From Kineothrix sp. MSJ-39 (lineage in GTDB: Bacteria > Bacillota > Clostridia > Lachnospirales > Lachnospiraceae), in assembly GCF_018917935.1 (NCBI RefSeq), contig NZ_JAHLPN010000003.1, positions 62,001 through 126,000 of the forward strand: a DNA stretch of 64,000 nt. Direction: 5' to 3'. The position numbers and the translations under genes were made by a program. Below the pieces are notes generated by a model. That model was not told where the DNA came from, made no database searches, and was given only the letters and a program-made list of their open reading frames with translations. Numbering within the stretch: position 1 is the stretch's first letter; every line of letters starts with the position of its first letter. Of this stretch, positions 8,237 to 16,176 are shown piece after piece.

Positions 8237-9955
8237 TCATTCAGATTTTTTCTTCTTTATTATACACAAAGAATCTGTTTCTTCCATATATAATATATCA
8301 TATTTTGCCGCGATCCATTTTCCAAACGGATTCTGTGCAAAAAATTTCTCTCTGTTATCAATCGTATTCTTAGCCAGTACGATCACTGTCGGTTCTTTTT
8401 CCGGGTATAACGTAAAATATTCCACCCACTGCTCATTAAATGCCGGTGTGCTGATCGTTGAAGGGGATACAAACGGGCAGTTCGCTGATAAATTCAAAAT
8501 ACCGTCCGTTCCCAGAAACAGCAGCTTATCCTCCGGCTGTGTCACACGCTGCACCGCCTCATGCTCCTGCGTATACTGCTCTGCTTCTTCGGGCAGTACA
8601 TAAATCCCCGCAAGCGCCCCTTCTGTTACCTGTATTCTCTGCTGTCTGACCGTGGAAGGTCCATATTCCGTGATGCGCACATAGTACCCTTTGCAGAACA
8701 ACAGGCTGAGCACAAAAAGAACCACCGTTGCAAATAAAAGCCGTTCTTTTTGCGGATATTTTTTCAAAAGCAGGGCAAAGCCCGCCAGAATACCAAGTCC
8801 CAGATAAGAACTGCTTGAATCCGGTCCCACATTGGAAAATACCAGAATGCCCACAAATACGACCAGCATTAGAAAGATCGGCACATAAAAAAGCGGTCTG
8901 TCCGTATTTCGCATACTCCATCCGGCAATACAAGTGCACAGGAAAAACAGCAGATAGCGCACCTGAAAATGGAACGGTCCCATCTGAATGCCAACAAGAT
9001 TGCCAAGGATCATTAAAAGGGAAGTTTCTGCCACAAACAACAGAAGAAATGCCAGAAACAGGCTGCCTTTTTCCTTTCCTTTCTTCTGCTTAAAGATCTG
9101 CAGGATAAGTGCAGCAAGCAGCGGAAGTACACTGAGGATCAGAAGCTGCTTTGCCACATTCAGCCACTGCTGCCCATATAAAAGCAGCTTTGTCTGCATC
9201 GTAAACTGGTGGGTGCCATCCATAAATACCTTCGGAATGCTGGAAAGGAAATCAGCCACCGGCATAAACAGCAGTACATATATCAGAAATATAACTGCGC
9301 TGATCGCACAACCAGCGGTAAAAATCAGACACTTTCTGCATTTTTCTTTCCCGGAAAGCGCTTTGTTACACATACAGATCGTCACTAAAACCGCCGGATA
9401 TAACAGCACCATGCCCGGATAGGCAAGCACCGTAAATGCCAGGGAAAGTCCTGCCAGAAAATCCTGCCAAAGCTGTTTTTTCCCGGTTCCTCTTTCTTCC
9501 AGCAGGCATGTAAACAGTAAGGTAAGTCCCCATACCTGCTGCATGGAGAAATCCAGCGATATGATCCACTTCGGTAACAGGTTCAGATACAAAAGTGCAA
9601 ATAACAGGCTCCAGTCCGCTGTCAGATACTTTCTTGTCTTTCTGTAAACAAGCACTGTCATGCCAAAATGCAGCAGGGTCGCAACAATGCGCAGGTAAAG
9701 CACCATATAAGCGGTCGATCCCGTCACCTGATAAAAGACCCATAAAAAAGCTGCAGGCAGAAGTGCGGAAGTCTGATGTACCTCCCACATATCCGCAAAC
9801 AGGTGATCTCCCTGCAGAAGACGGAATGGCATGGAGACCGCATAACCCTCATCAATATCAAAACCGATCAGGAGCTGATTTGCCGCCGCCACAACGGATA
9901 ACAGGATCAAAATCCACAATATTCCGTTTTTTATTTTTTTATTTTCCAACTGCAT
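8237..9955 (-). CDS. Polytopic GT-C glycosyltransferase-like membrane protein
   Basis: A 572-residue protein with about 12 transmembrane segments. After the first helix comes FDIDEGY (residues 32-38), an acidic motif in the first outer loop typical of GT-C enzymes of the ArnT/PMT type, followed by a long amphipathic stretch. The C-terminal 120 residues are soluble and lie outside the membrane in such enzymes. It is the first gene of a minus-strand series leading to hisC and nadE and has its own promoter at 10027-10056. The donor would be a polyprenyl-phosphate sugar; the acceptor is unknown. Confidence 0.65.
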   Translation of the reverse strand: MQLENKKIKNGILWILILLSVVAAANQLLIGFDIDEGYAVSMPFRLLQGDHLFADMWEVHQTSALLPAAFLWVFYQVTGSTAYMVLYLRIVATLLHFGMTVLVYRKTRKYLTADWSLLFALLYLNLLPKWIISLDFSMQQVWGLTLLFTCLLEERGTGKKQLWQDFLAGLSLAFTVLAYPGMVLLYPAVLVTICMCNKALSGKEKCRKCLIFTAGCAISAVIFLIYVLLFMPVADFLSSIPKVFMDGTHQFTMQTKLLLYGQQWLNVAKQLLILSVLPLLAALILQIFKQKKGKEKGSLFLAFLLLFVAETSLLMILGNLVGIQMGPFHFQVRYLLFFLCTCIAGWSMRNTDRPLFYVPIFLMLVVFVGILVFSNVGPDSSSSYLGLGILAGFALLLKKYPQKERLLFATVVLFVLSLLFCKGYYVRITEYGPSTVRQQRIQVTEGALAGIYVLPEEAEQYTQEHEAVQRVTQPEDKLLFLGTDGILNLSANCPFVSPSTISTPAFNEQWVEYFTLYPEKEPTVIVLAKNTIDNREKFFAQNPFGKWIAAKYDILYMEETDSLCIIKKKKSE

Positions 9956-10026
9956 ATTGTATCTCTTTCTTCTATAATGATTACCTATCCATACCTACAT
10001 TCGTGAAATCAAATATCACAGGCTAT

Positions 10027-10056
10027 ATTATAAGCTGTCTTATTTCTTCAAGTCAA
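10027..10056 (-). promoter_or_regulatory. Sigma-A promoter for the 9955 GT-C gene and downstream operon
   Basis: On the minus strand TTGACT (10056-10051) and TATAAT (10032-10027) are separated by 18 bases. The -35 box lies inside the last codons of the upstream surface-protein gene, which indicates an independent transcription unit starting here. Confidence 0.6.
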
Positions 10057-10810
10057 TGTTATTGTCGCGGATCAGGCAAATACTGCCTGACAGAAGCAGC
10101 AGGCTGCAAAGAATTATGAAAACAGGCAATAACAGGTTTCCAGATTTCTCTTCCGATTCTGCTTTACCTTCCGATTTTTCTTTGCCTGCTGTCTCAGCAC
10201 TGTCCTGCCAGATGGACGGCTGCTTTTGTGCTTTCATCTCCTGTTTTGTAGTTTCTTCGCTGCTATTTTTTCCACTGCTGTTTTCCGATTTGGCAGTTTT
10301 ATCCCCATCTGCCTGCGTTTCCTGCTGTGGTACATGAAATTGCTGTCTGTCATTTGCGGAAACTGAGGCTGTGGGTTCTGCCGGAACTTGGAGCTGTTCG
10401 GCATCTGTCTCCATGCCATCTGCCTGGCTGACAGGTGTGGGGAATTTCTCTGACTTGGATGTTTCTGTGTCCGGTCGTGGTGTTCCAGTGACTTTGGGAC
10501 CGGATGCAGCAGTTTTTGCTTTCCGTTCCGATGTGGGTTGTGATGTGGCTGGTCCTTCTTGTGGCTCCGATGCAGACTGTGATGTGGCTGGTTCTTCTTG
10601 CCGCTCCGATACAGGCTGTGATATGCCTGATTCTGCCGGCACCTGCGCCGCTGGCACAGCATCAACCGGCTCGTCCTCCTCCTGTCCGCCGATCAGCACC
10701 TCATCCACGACAACACTGCCATAAGTGTATTTTCCCATGCACAAGGCAAAAACAAGGCAGATGATCCCTAGCCATACTACTCTCCGGTAACCATATTCTG
10801 TTTTTTGCAT
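10040..10810 (-). CDS. Low-complexity surface protein with tandem repeats, two membrane anchors
   Basis: A 256-residue protein with an N-terminal hydrophobic helix (about residues 10-27), a long hydrophilic Pro/Ser/Thr/Glu-rich middle, and a C-terminal transmembrane helix followed by a basic tail (NNIDLKK). The middle contains three tandem 13-residue repeats of the type (A/S)TSQPxSExQExP. No sortase LPxTG motif or catalytic domain is seen. The start was chosen at the ATG preceded by AAGGAG; an upstream in-frame extension would read through the promoter and leader. The likely topology is a loop spanning the cell wall between two membrane anchors. Function unknown. Confidence 0.6.
   Translation of the reverse strand: MQKTEYGYRRVVWLGIICLVFALCMGKYTYGSVVVDEVLIGGQEEDEPVDAVPAAQVPAESGISQPVSERQEEPATSQSASEPQEGPATSQPTSERKAKTAASGPKVTGTPRPDTETSKSEKFPTPVSQADGMETDAEQLQVPAEPTASVSANDRQQFHVPQQETQADGDKTAKSENSSGKNSSEETTKQEMKAQKQPSIWQDSAETAGKEKSEGKAESEEKSGNLLLPVFIILCSLLLLSGSICLIRDNNIDLKK
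10525..10641. repeat. Three tandem 39-bp repeats within the surface-protein gene
   Basis: Units at 10525-10563, 10564-10602 and 10603-10641 share a core such as TCCGATxxxGxxTGTGAT and encode three copies of a 13-residue Ser/Glu/Pro-rich motif. The in-frame length (39) permits copy-number change without frameshift. Confidence 0.8.
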
Positions 10811-10858
10811 AAAAACTCCTTCCTGTTTGTATTCTGAACGATTCACTTTGGGTAATTC

Positions 10859-10896
10859 GATCCGAATGGATCTTTTGATGCGATCAGTCTGATCGC
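10859..10896 (-). promoter_or_regulatory. Two perfect hairpins in the leader of the surface-protein gene
   Basis: GCGATCA/TGATCGC (10880-10886 and 10890-10896, 3-base loop) and GATCC/GGATC (10859-10863 and 10868-10872, 4-base loop) are two adjacent perfect inverted repeats between the predicted transcription start and the ATG at 10810. They could be mRNA leader hairpins or operators. No T tract follows, so they are not simple terminators. Confidence 0.45.
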
Positions 10897-10908
10897 TTAG
10901 ATGGATGT

Positions 10909-10917
10909 AGTATAGCA
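10909..10917 (-). promoter_or_regulatory. Extended -10 promoter for the surface-protein gene
   Basis: On the minus strand TGCTATACT is a near-consensus extended -10 box. It sits about 100 bases before the ATG at 10810, which gives a leader that carries the two hairpins. Confidence 0.5.
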
Positions 10918-10983
10918 TATGTGCTTTCAAATAGGAAGAAGATTTTATTTTTTCAGATACTGTTGTCAAAAGTTATAAAGAGT

Positions 10984-11586
10984 TTATCTCTCACAGATCA
11001 CCAACAGACTCCCGTCTGCAACGGTGATCTGTGCTTCTGTTCCGATGAATTCGTTGCTGGTACCGATCGGAAAGGTATTGGTCAGCACCGCATCTGTAAT
11101 CTCATAGGCAAGTCCGCAAAGTGTCACGCCCCTTGCCTCCTTTTCAAAGGAAAATACAGAGAGGATCCCCTTTCTGCCGGCGGAAAAGGTAATTGTTTCA
11201 TTACGGAGCAGATACACTTCTTCCTTCTCTCCATATAAGACAGCCTGACAGCCCCGCTCCTGCAGAAAAGCCAGCACCTGAAGATTGGCAATGGTATGAT
11301 CCAGTCTGCCACCGATTCCGCCATAAAGCACGAACTTCCGATAGCCTCTTTTCAGTCCTTCCTTGACAGCAAGCAGCATATCTGTGTCATCCTTCTGCAT
11401 CGGATGTTTGATGATCTGCTCTCCCTCCGGTACATATCCCAGTGAATCAAAATCTCCCACAACAAGATCCGGCTTTTGTTCCTGCAGATAAGCATAACCG
11501 CCATCTGCGGCGATCAGCAGATCGCCTTCTTCAATTTTCTCTGTATTACCGCATGGCATTGCGCCATAAATATAACAAGTTGCCAT
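10984..11586 (-). CDS. thiN: Thiamine diphosphokinase
   Basis: Transfers pyrophosphate from ATP to thiamine to give thiamine diphosphate. The 200-residue length is normal. Characteristic motifs are present: AADGG (27-31), GDFDSLG (44-50), KDDTD (65-69) and GGRLDHTIAN (92-101), which bind Mg-ATP and thiamine in this family. No TPP riboswitch is seen upstream; instead a consensus sigma-A promoter lies at 11724-11752, giving a leader of about 130 bases. Confidence 0.95.
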   Translation of the reverse strand: MATCYIYGAMPCGNTEKIEEGDLLIAADGGYAYLQEQKPDLVVGDFDSLGYVPEGEQIIKHPMQKDDTDMLLAVKEGLKRGYRKFVLYGGIGGRLDHTIANLQVLAFLQERGCQAVLYGEKEEVYLLRNETITFSAGRKGILSVFSFEKEARGVTLCGLAYEITDAVLTNTFPIGTSNEFIGTEAQITVADGSLLVICER

Positions 11587-11723
11587 TTTCTCTTATCTCT
11601 TTTTACTCTGCGTGATAAAAATTCAGTATAACCCAACATACAGCTTGATTTCTGCTGCATAGCGCGGATCATTTCATTAAGCGCTTCCCGTATTCCGAGC
11701 AGATACGCCTTATTTTCCTTCCT

Positions 11724-11752
11724 ATTATAGCGAACTTTTACCTTCTTGTCAG
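11724..11752 (-). promoter_or_regulatory. Sigma-A promoter for thiN
   Basis: On the minus strand CTGACA (11752-11747), a 17-base spacer and TATAAT (11729-11724). It starts just downstream of the deacetylase stop codon, so thiN has its own promoter even though it is co-oriented with that gene. Confidence 0.65.
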
Positions 11753-11766
11753 CATACTGTCTACTT

Positions 11767-12543
11767 TCAGGCATCAGGAATCTGTCTGCCTTCTGTATTC
11801 ATATGATAATTTTCACGTAAAATGAGTTCAGAGACCGGAACAACCTGATACCCGGCATTCTCCAGATTGGTCAGCATGGTATCCAACGCATCTGCCGTAT
11901 ACTTGGCACCGTTATGACAGAGGATGATGGATCCGTTTCCCAGATGCTTATGTCCGCAGACAGTCTGGATAATGGAATCCACGCCATAATCTTTCCAGTC
12001 CAGGCTGTCAACATCCCACTGTATTGCATAATATCCGCAGCTTTCCGCATTGGTTATAACATGATTATCATAATCTCCGTAAGGCGGACGGAACAAAAAC
12101 ATCTCATAGCCTGTCAGTTCCTTTACCTTTTCATGTACTTTCATAAGCTCCTGCTTACATTCCTCATCGGAAAGCTGACTCATCTGCATATGATTTTCAC
12201 TGTGATTTCCCAGATCATGCCCTGCTGCCAGAATTGCTTTGACATCCTCTGGATAACTCTCCACCCAGCCACCGGTCATAAAAAAAGTCACATGGGTATT
12301 ATGTTTCTTCAAAATTTCCAATATTCTGCGCGTGTCCTCATTCCCCCACGCCGCATCAAAAGACAATGCCACCTTTTTTTCATCCGTTTCCACACAATAA
12401 ATAGGGAGATTTCTGCCGTTTACACTGCTGCTGGCATGAAATACCTGTGGAGCGATCGTCAGAAATCCCACCACCAATACAGCCAGAATGAGAACCGTCC
12501 AGATCACGTTTTTTTGCTGTTTATATAATTCTTTCAGATCCAT
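11767..12543 (-). CDS. Polysaccharide deacetylase, PdaB-like
   Basis: A 258-residue protein with an N-terminal membrane anchor (about residues 13-31) and an extracytoplasmic NodB domain. Motif 1 reads SFDAAWGNED (61-70), the variant with FD-x-x-WG found in the sporulation-linked PdaB group rather than the usual TFDDGP. The zinc-binding HSENH follows, then RPPYGDYD and a late CHNG motif. Expected activity is deacetylation of peptidoglycan or another wall glycan. Its start lacks a strong ribosome site. A sporulation role is inference from the motif 1 variant and the SigE-like upstream boxes; the window does not show whether the organism sporulates. Confidence 0.85.
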   Translation of the reverse strand: MDLKELYKQQKNVIWTVLILAVLVVGFLTIAPQVFHASSSVNGRNLPIYCVETDEKKVALSFDAAWGNEDTRRILEILKKHNTHVTFFMTGGWVESYPEDVKAILAAGHDLGNHSENHMQMSQLSDEECKQELMKVHEKVKELTGYEMFLFRPPYGDYDNHVITNAESCGYYAIQWDVDSLDWKDYGVDSIIQTVCGHKHLGNGSIILCHNGAKYTADALDTMLTNLENAGYQVVPVSELILRENYHMNTEGRQIPDA

Positions 12544-12569
12544 AAAATAGCCCCAACACTGATTTGTAC

Positions 12570-12598
12570 ATCATATGCGACGCCTGCCTGAAATAGAC
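12570..12598 (-). promoter_or_regulatory. Possible SigE-type promoter for the deacetylase gene
   Basis: On the minus strand GTCTATTT and CATATGAT are 13 bases apart, resembling the sporulation SigE consensus (about KMATATT and CATACANT). It overlaps the divergent sigma-A promoter at 12594-12622. Matches are partial. Confidence 0.25.
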
Positions 12599-12622
12599 AC
12601 TATTTTTCCTGTGTGTTATAAT
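12594..12622 (+). promoter_or_regulatory. Sigma-A promoter for the GT87 gene
   Basis: TAGACA (12594-12599), a 17-base spacer and a perfect TATAAT (12617-12622). The leader contains the perfect inverted repeat ATTGTGT/ACACAAT at 12638-12644 and 12651-12657, a possible operator or leader hairpin. Confidence 0.7.
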
Positions 12623-12689
12623 ATATCATATGCTAATATTGTGTTTTTCCACACAATCAGAATATTTATACAGGAAATGAGGATAGCCT

Positions 12690-13916
12690 ATGTACGAAAA
12701 TAAAAGAAAAAAAGTAACCACTGAAATGATCTTTATTCTAACCAGCCTTACCTGTTACTTTATAACATTACTTCGTCTGCTTTATACAAACGGTGGATGC
12801 TTTGACGAAATATTTGATCAGGCAGGTTATTTTTCCTTCTGTGATTATCTTATGCATCTTTCCTTTGTAAGCACTCCCTCCGGTGTATATATGGCAAATG
12901 CACAGGCATGCTTTCCTCCTTTTGCTTACCTGTTTTACTATTTTATCGTGCGTATTCTGCCCACCCCCTTGGAACCTACTATGAATGGATATCGTGCTCT
13001 TCCTGGCACTCTTCTTATTTATATGGTTTTATTATGCTTATGCACTGGTATTCTATATTATCAAATATCTACTTTATTAAAAAATACCCCCGGGGTTGTA
13101 CTCCCCATCTTTCTTCTTCTACTATTTTCCGAACCTCTCTGGGGTGGATTTATAGAAAGAGGAAACTCTGTTGGTTTCGCCGTTATTTTGGTATTGCAAG
13201 CGCTTATTTGGAAAGACAGTGAAAAAGTGGTGCAAAAAGAACTGGCTCTCTTTTTTATCGCCTTTGCTGCCGGTCTAAAGATATATCCCGCTGTTATAGG
13301 TCTATTATATATTTTTGAAAAAAGATGGAAGGAAGTTTTTCGCCTTGTTATCTATGGCGTATTCGTTTTCTTTATTCCGTTTCTCTTTTTCGGAGGTTTT
13401 CAGGGAATGCTTCAATTTTTTAGAAATTTAGTTCAAATCACGGATGCAACAGGCAGTCTTTGTACAATACGCGGATTTTTCTATTTAGTATATCAAAAAC
13501 TGACCGCTTCCGATTTCATTCCTCCTTCAATCCAAATGATCGGCACAGCTATAATGTTGTTTTTTTTACTGTTCTCAGTTTATATGGCATGGATTAGTTC
13601 CAAAAAATGGATACAACTCTTGTTTTTATGCTGTCTTATGGTTGTATTTGTTCCATCTAGTTACCCATACACAACCGTATATCTTCTGATTCCTTTCCTT
13701 TTCTTTCTCAGGGAAAGCAATACACTTGCTATTGGTTATGCGGTCATCTGGGGATTCATTTTTACAATTTTCGCTCTGCCACTAAAATCTTTTACAGATT
13801 TCAGCAGCTATTCGTTTGCCTTTGGTCTTCGTTATCCGGCTCTATTCCTTTTGTTGTTATTTGCCGCAGCCGATACCATAAAAGCCAGAATACAAAATAT
13901 TCAAGTCAAATGTTGA
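12690..13916 (+). CDS. GT87-like (DUF2029) polyprenol-phosphate mannosyltransferase family membrane protein
   Basis: A 408-residue integral membrane protein with about 10-11 helices. The central ERGNSVGF and downstream AAGLKIYPAVIGLLY match the conserved RGN and K-x-YP region of the GT87/DUF2029 family, whose known members transfer mannose or arabinose from polyprenyl phosphate carriers outside the membrane. RBS GAGGAT lies before the ATG. The gene is much more AT-rich than the oxidoreductase that follows, pointing to a separate origin. Substrate unknown; it may cooperate with the adjacent flavoprotein, which is of a sugar-modifying class. Confidence 0.75.
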   Translation: MYENKRKKVTTEMIFILTSLTCYFITLLRLLYTNGGCFDEIFDQAGYFSFCDYLMHLSFVSTPSGVYMANAQACFPPFAYLFYYFIVRILPTPLEPTMNGYRALPGTLLIYMVLLCLCTGILYYQISTLLKNTPGVVLPIFLLLLFSEPLWGGFIERGNSVGFAVILVLQALIWKDSEKVVQKELALFFIAFAAGLKIYPAVIGLLYIFEKRWKEVFRLVIYGVFVFFIPFLFFGGFQGMLQFFRNLVQITDATGSLCTIRGFFYLVYQKLTASDFIPPSIQMIGTAIMLFFLLFSVYMAWISSKKWIQLLFLCCLMVVFVPSSYPYTTVYLLIPFLFFLRESNTLAIGYAVIWGFIFTIFALPLKSFTDFSSYSFAFGLRYPALFLLLLFAAADTIKARIQNIQVKC

Positions 13917-13941
13917 CCCTCCGCTCGATTTTAGCTATTAT
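13913..13941 (+). promoter_or_regulatory. Sigma-A promoter for the FAD-dependent oxidoreductase gene
   Basis: TTGACC (13913-13918), a 17-base spacer and TATTAT (13936-13941). The -35 box overlaps the stop codon of the GT87 gene, so the oxidoreductase has its own promoter. Confidence 0.6.
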
Positions 13942-13977
13942 ATATAACAGAATACAAAGATTAAGAAAGTGAAACAT

Positions 13978-15561
13978 ATGAAAAAAGCAATTATTATCGG
14001 CGCAGGTCCTGCCGGACTGACTGCCGCCTATCAATTATTAAAAGAAACTGACATTCATCCCATTATTATAGAAGAAAGTGAATTTATCGGCGGTATTTCC
14101 CGTACCGCAGAGTATAAAGGAAACCGTATGGATCTGGGCGGTCACCGCTTCTTCTCCAAAAACGAGCAGGTCAATGATATCTGGAAAGAGCTCATGCCCC
14201 TGCAGGGTGCTCCCGCAAAGGACGACCTGATGCTTGGCAGAGAAAAGCCGCTTACAGAAGGCGGTCCTGATCCGGAGCAGACGGACGAAGTATCCCTGAT
14301 CCGTACCCGTGTCAGCCGTATTTTCTTCCTGCGTAAATTCTTTGATTATCCGATCTCCATGAAACCGGAAACCTTTATCAACATGGGATTTGTCCGCACA
14401 ATGAAAGCAGGCTTTGGCTATCTGTATTCCTGCGTTGTCAAACGCAAAGAAAACTCTCTGGAGGATTTCTATATCAACCGTTTCGGCAAACCGCTCTACA
14501 GCATGTTTTTTGAAGATTATACCGAAAAGCTCTGGGGTGTCCATCCGAGTAAGATCGCACCGGACTGGGGTGCACAGCGTGTAAAAGAATTATCGCTCGG
14601 CAAAGTGATCGCAGATTTCCTGCGTCATCTGTTTAACCCGAATTACAAGACAGATTCGACTTCCCTGATCGAACAGTTCATGTATCCGAAAAAAGGTCCC
14701 GGCCAGCTCTGGGAAAAGATGGCTTCTGAAATTGAGAAAATGGGCGGCGAGATTTATTTCGGGCAGAAGGCGACCGCTGTCCTGACAGAAAACGGACAGA
14801 TCAGCGGCATTACCTGCACCAAGGTAACAAACGGCGGCAGTGCGGAAGAAAAGCTGACAGACGAGCAGACAACGTATACAGGTGATTACTACTTCTCCAC
14901 CATGCCAGTCAAAGATCTGGTACTTTCCATGGGCGATACCGTTCCTGCCAAAGTACACGACATTGCAAAAGACCTTCCTTACCGTGATTTCATCACCGTA
15001 GGACTTTTAGTCAACAAACTGCTGATCAAAAATCTGACAAAAATGAAAACAGTCAATAACATTGTGCCCGACTGCTGGATCTACATTCAGGAAAGAGATG
15101 TCCGCATCGGCAGACTGCAGATCTTCAATAACTGGTCGCCTTATATGCCGGCGCACAATGAAGACACTGTCTGGATGGGACTGGAATACTTCTGCAGTGA
15201 AGGCGATGATATGTGGAACATGTCCTCCGAGGATTTCATCAAGTTTGCGATCAGCGAGCTTGTCAAGATCGATATCGTAAAAGAGGAAGATGTGCTGGAT
15301 GCCACACATATCCGTGTCAAGAAAGCATATCCGGCTTACTTCGGTACTTACAAGCAGTTCGACCAGGTGGAAAGCTACCTCTCCTCCTTTGACAATCTGT
15401 TCTGCTTAGGCCGTAACGGACAGCACCGCTACAACAACATGGATCACTCCATGCTGACAGCGATCGAAGCTGTCAATGCCATCAAGGCAGGTTCTACCGA
15501 TAAGACAGCCATCTGGAATGTCAATACCGAAAAAGAGTATCACGAAGAAAAGGAAGCATAA
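13978..15561 (+). CDS. FAD/NAD(P)-binding oxidoreductase, UDP-galactopyranose-mutase-like
   Basis: A 527-residue flavoprotein. The N terminus has the dinucleotide-binding [11 protein letters not shown] followed by IGGISRT and [10 protein letters not shown], which contact FAD in the amine oxidase/UDP-galactopyranose mutase superfamily. The C terminus has [18 protein letters not shown], a mark of a subfamily often found near glycosyltransferases. A role in modifying a nucleotide- or lipid-linked sugar is likely but not shown. The ATG at 13978 is preferred over a GTG nine bases upstream. A strong terminator follows. Confidence 0.75.
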   Translation: MKKAIIIGAGPAGLTAAYQLLKETDIHPIIIEESEFIGGISRTAEYKGNRMDLGGHRFFSKNEQVNDIWKELMPLQGAPAKDDLMLGREKPLTEGGPDPEQTDEVSLIRTRVSRIFFLRKFFDYPISMKPETFINMGFVRTMKAGFGYLYSCVVKRKENSLEDFYINRFGKPLYSMFFEDYTEKLWGVHPSKIAPDWGAQRVKELSLGKVIADFLRHLFNPNYKTDSTSLIEQFMYPKKGPGQLWEKMASEIEKMGGEIYFGQKATAVLTENGQISGITCTKVTNGGSAEEKLTDEQTTYTGDYYFSTMPVKDLVLSMGDTVPAKVHDIAKDLPYRDFITVGLLVNKLLIKNLTKMKTVNNIVPDCWIYIQERDVRIGRLQIFNNWSPYMPAHNEDTVWMGLEYFCSEGDDMWNMSSEDFIKFAISELVKIDIVKEEDVLDATHIRVKKAYPAYFGTYKQFDQVESYLSSFDNLFCLGRNGQHRYNNMDHSMLTAIEAVNAIKAGSTDKTAIWNVNTEKEYHEEKEA

Positions 15562-15574
15562 GAAGCAGACATCC

Positions 15575-15613
15575 AAGAGTCTTTTCCCTGTATAGGGAAG
15601 AGGCTCTTTTTAG
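15575..15613 (+). terminator. Rho-independent terminator after the oxidoreductase gene
   Basis: AGAGTCTTTTCCCT and AGGGAAGAGGCTCT form a 14-base stem with small mismatches and the loop GTAT, followed by TTTTT. It starts 13 bases past the stop codon. Confidence 0.85.
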
Positions 15614-15647
15614 ATTTTCTTTTACCCATTTCAATTTTTGTTTCTAC

Positions 15648-15676
15648 TTTACAAATTTCCTCATCCGTGTTAATAT
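15648..15676 (+). promoter_or_regulatory. Sigma-A promoter of the MarR-exporter operon
   Basis: TTTACA (15648-15653), 17-base spacer, TAATAT (15671-15676). It is followed immediately by an inverted repeat at the expected transcription start. Confidence 0.65.
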
Positions 15677-15677
15677 A

Positions 15678-15706
15678 CTTCAAAATTGAACTATTCATTT
15701 TTGAAG
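15678..15706. promoter_or_regulatory. Likely MarR operator
   Basis: CTTCAAAA (15678-15685) and TTTTTGAAG (15698-15706) are inverted around a 12-base centre, and the left arm also contains TTCAAAATTGAA, itself nearly symmetrical. Position directly over the transcription start of a MarR gene suggests autorepression. Confidence 0.5.
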
Positions 15707-15735
15707 AAATCATTAAAGAAAGGATCGATCTATTT

Positions 15736-16176
15736 ATGAACGCAGGACTTTCCTTTATGCACAAATTTGCATCTGCCTATGCTGCTGCCTGCAAGCCTTT
15801 ATGCCATACCCTGCATCTGCCGCAGACAGCCTTTGATATTCTGTTGTTTCTGGCTAACAATCCGGAATACCGGACAGCCAGTGATATTGTGGAATTCAGA
15901 AAGATCAAGGCAAACCTTGTTTCCGTCAATGTGGACAAGCTCGTAAGCGAAGGCTATCTGATCCGGGAGGCTGCGCCTTCCGACCGGCGCAAAACATTGC
16001 TTTTTTGTACAGAAAAAGCCGCGCCTGTCATTGAAAAAGGCAGAGCCTTGCAGAAGCATTTCATGGATACGCTGATGACAGGTATCGATGCAGAAACGAA
16101 AGAAGCCATTACAAATGGGCTGAAACAGATGGAACAGAATCTGGATCAGCTCCCGGAGGAGGAATTTACGATATGA
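15736..16176 (+). CDS. MarR-family transcriptional regulator
   Basis: A 146-residue winged-helix protein. The HTH region (TASDIVEFRKIKANLVSVNVDKL) is followed by the wing with APSDRRKTLLFCTEKA, the DRR signature of MarR proteins, and a helical C-terminal dimerisation tail. An upstream start at 15667 would place the operator inside the coding region and is rejected; the ATG at 15736 is used although AAAGGA is a rather distant 11 bases away. The gene overlaps the exporter by four bases (ATGA), so the two are translationally coupled, and the regulator probably controls that exporter. Confidence 0.85.
   Translation: MNAGLSFMHKFASAYAAACKPLCHTLHLPQTAFDILLFLANNPEYRTASDIVEFRKIKANLVSVNVDKLVSEGYLIREAAPSDRRKTLLFCTEKAAPVIEKGRALQKHFMDTLMTGIDAETKEAITNGLKQMEQNLDQLPEEEFTI

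Noticed and set aside
10984-11766. TPP riboswitch upstream of thiN
   Set aside because: The leader lacks the conserved CUGAGA and ACCUGAUC-type elements.
11514-11774. 86-codon frame between the deacetylase and thiN
   Set aside because: It crosses the sigma-A promoter at 11724-11752, lacks a ribosome site and overlaps both neighbours; a helical basic peptide remains possible but is not supported.
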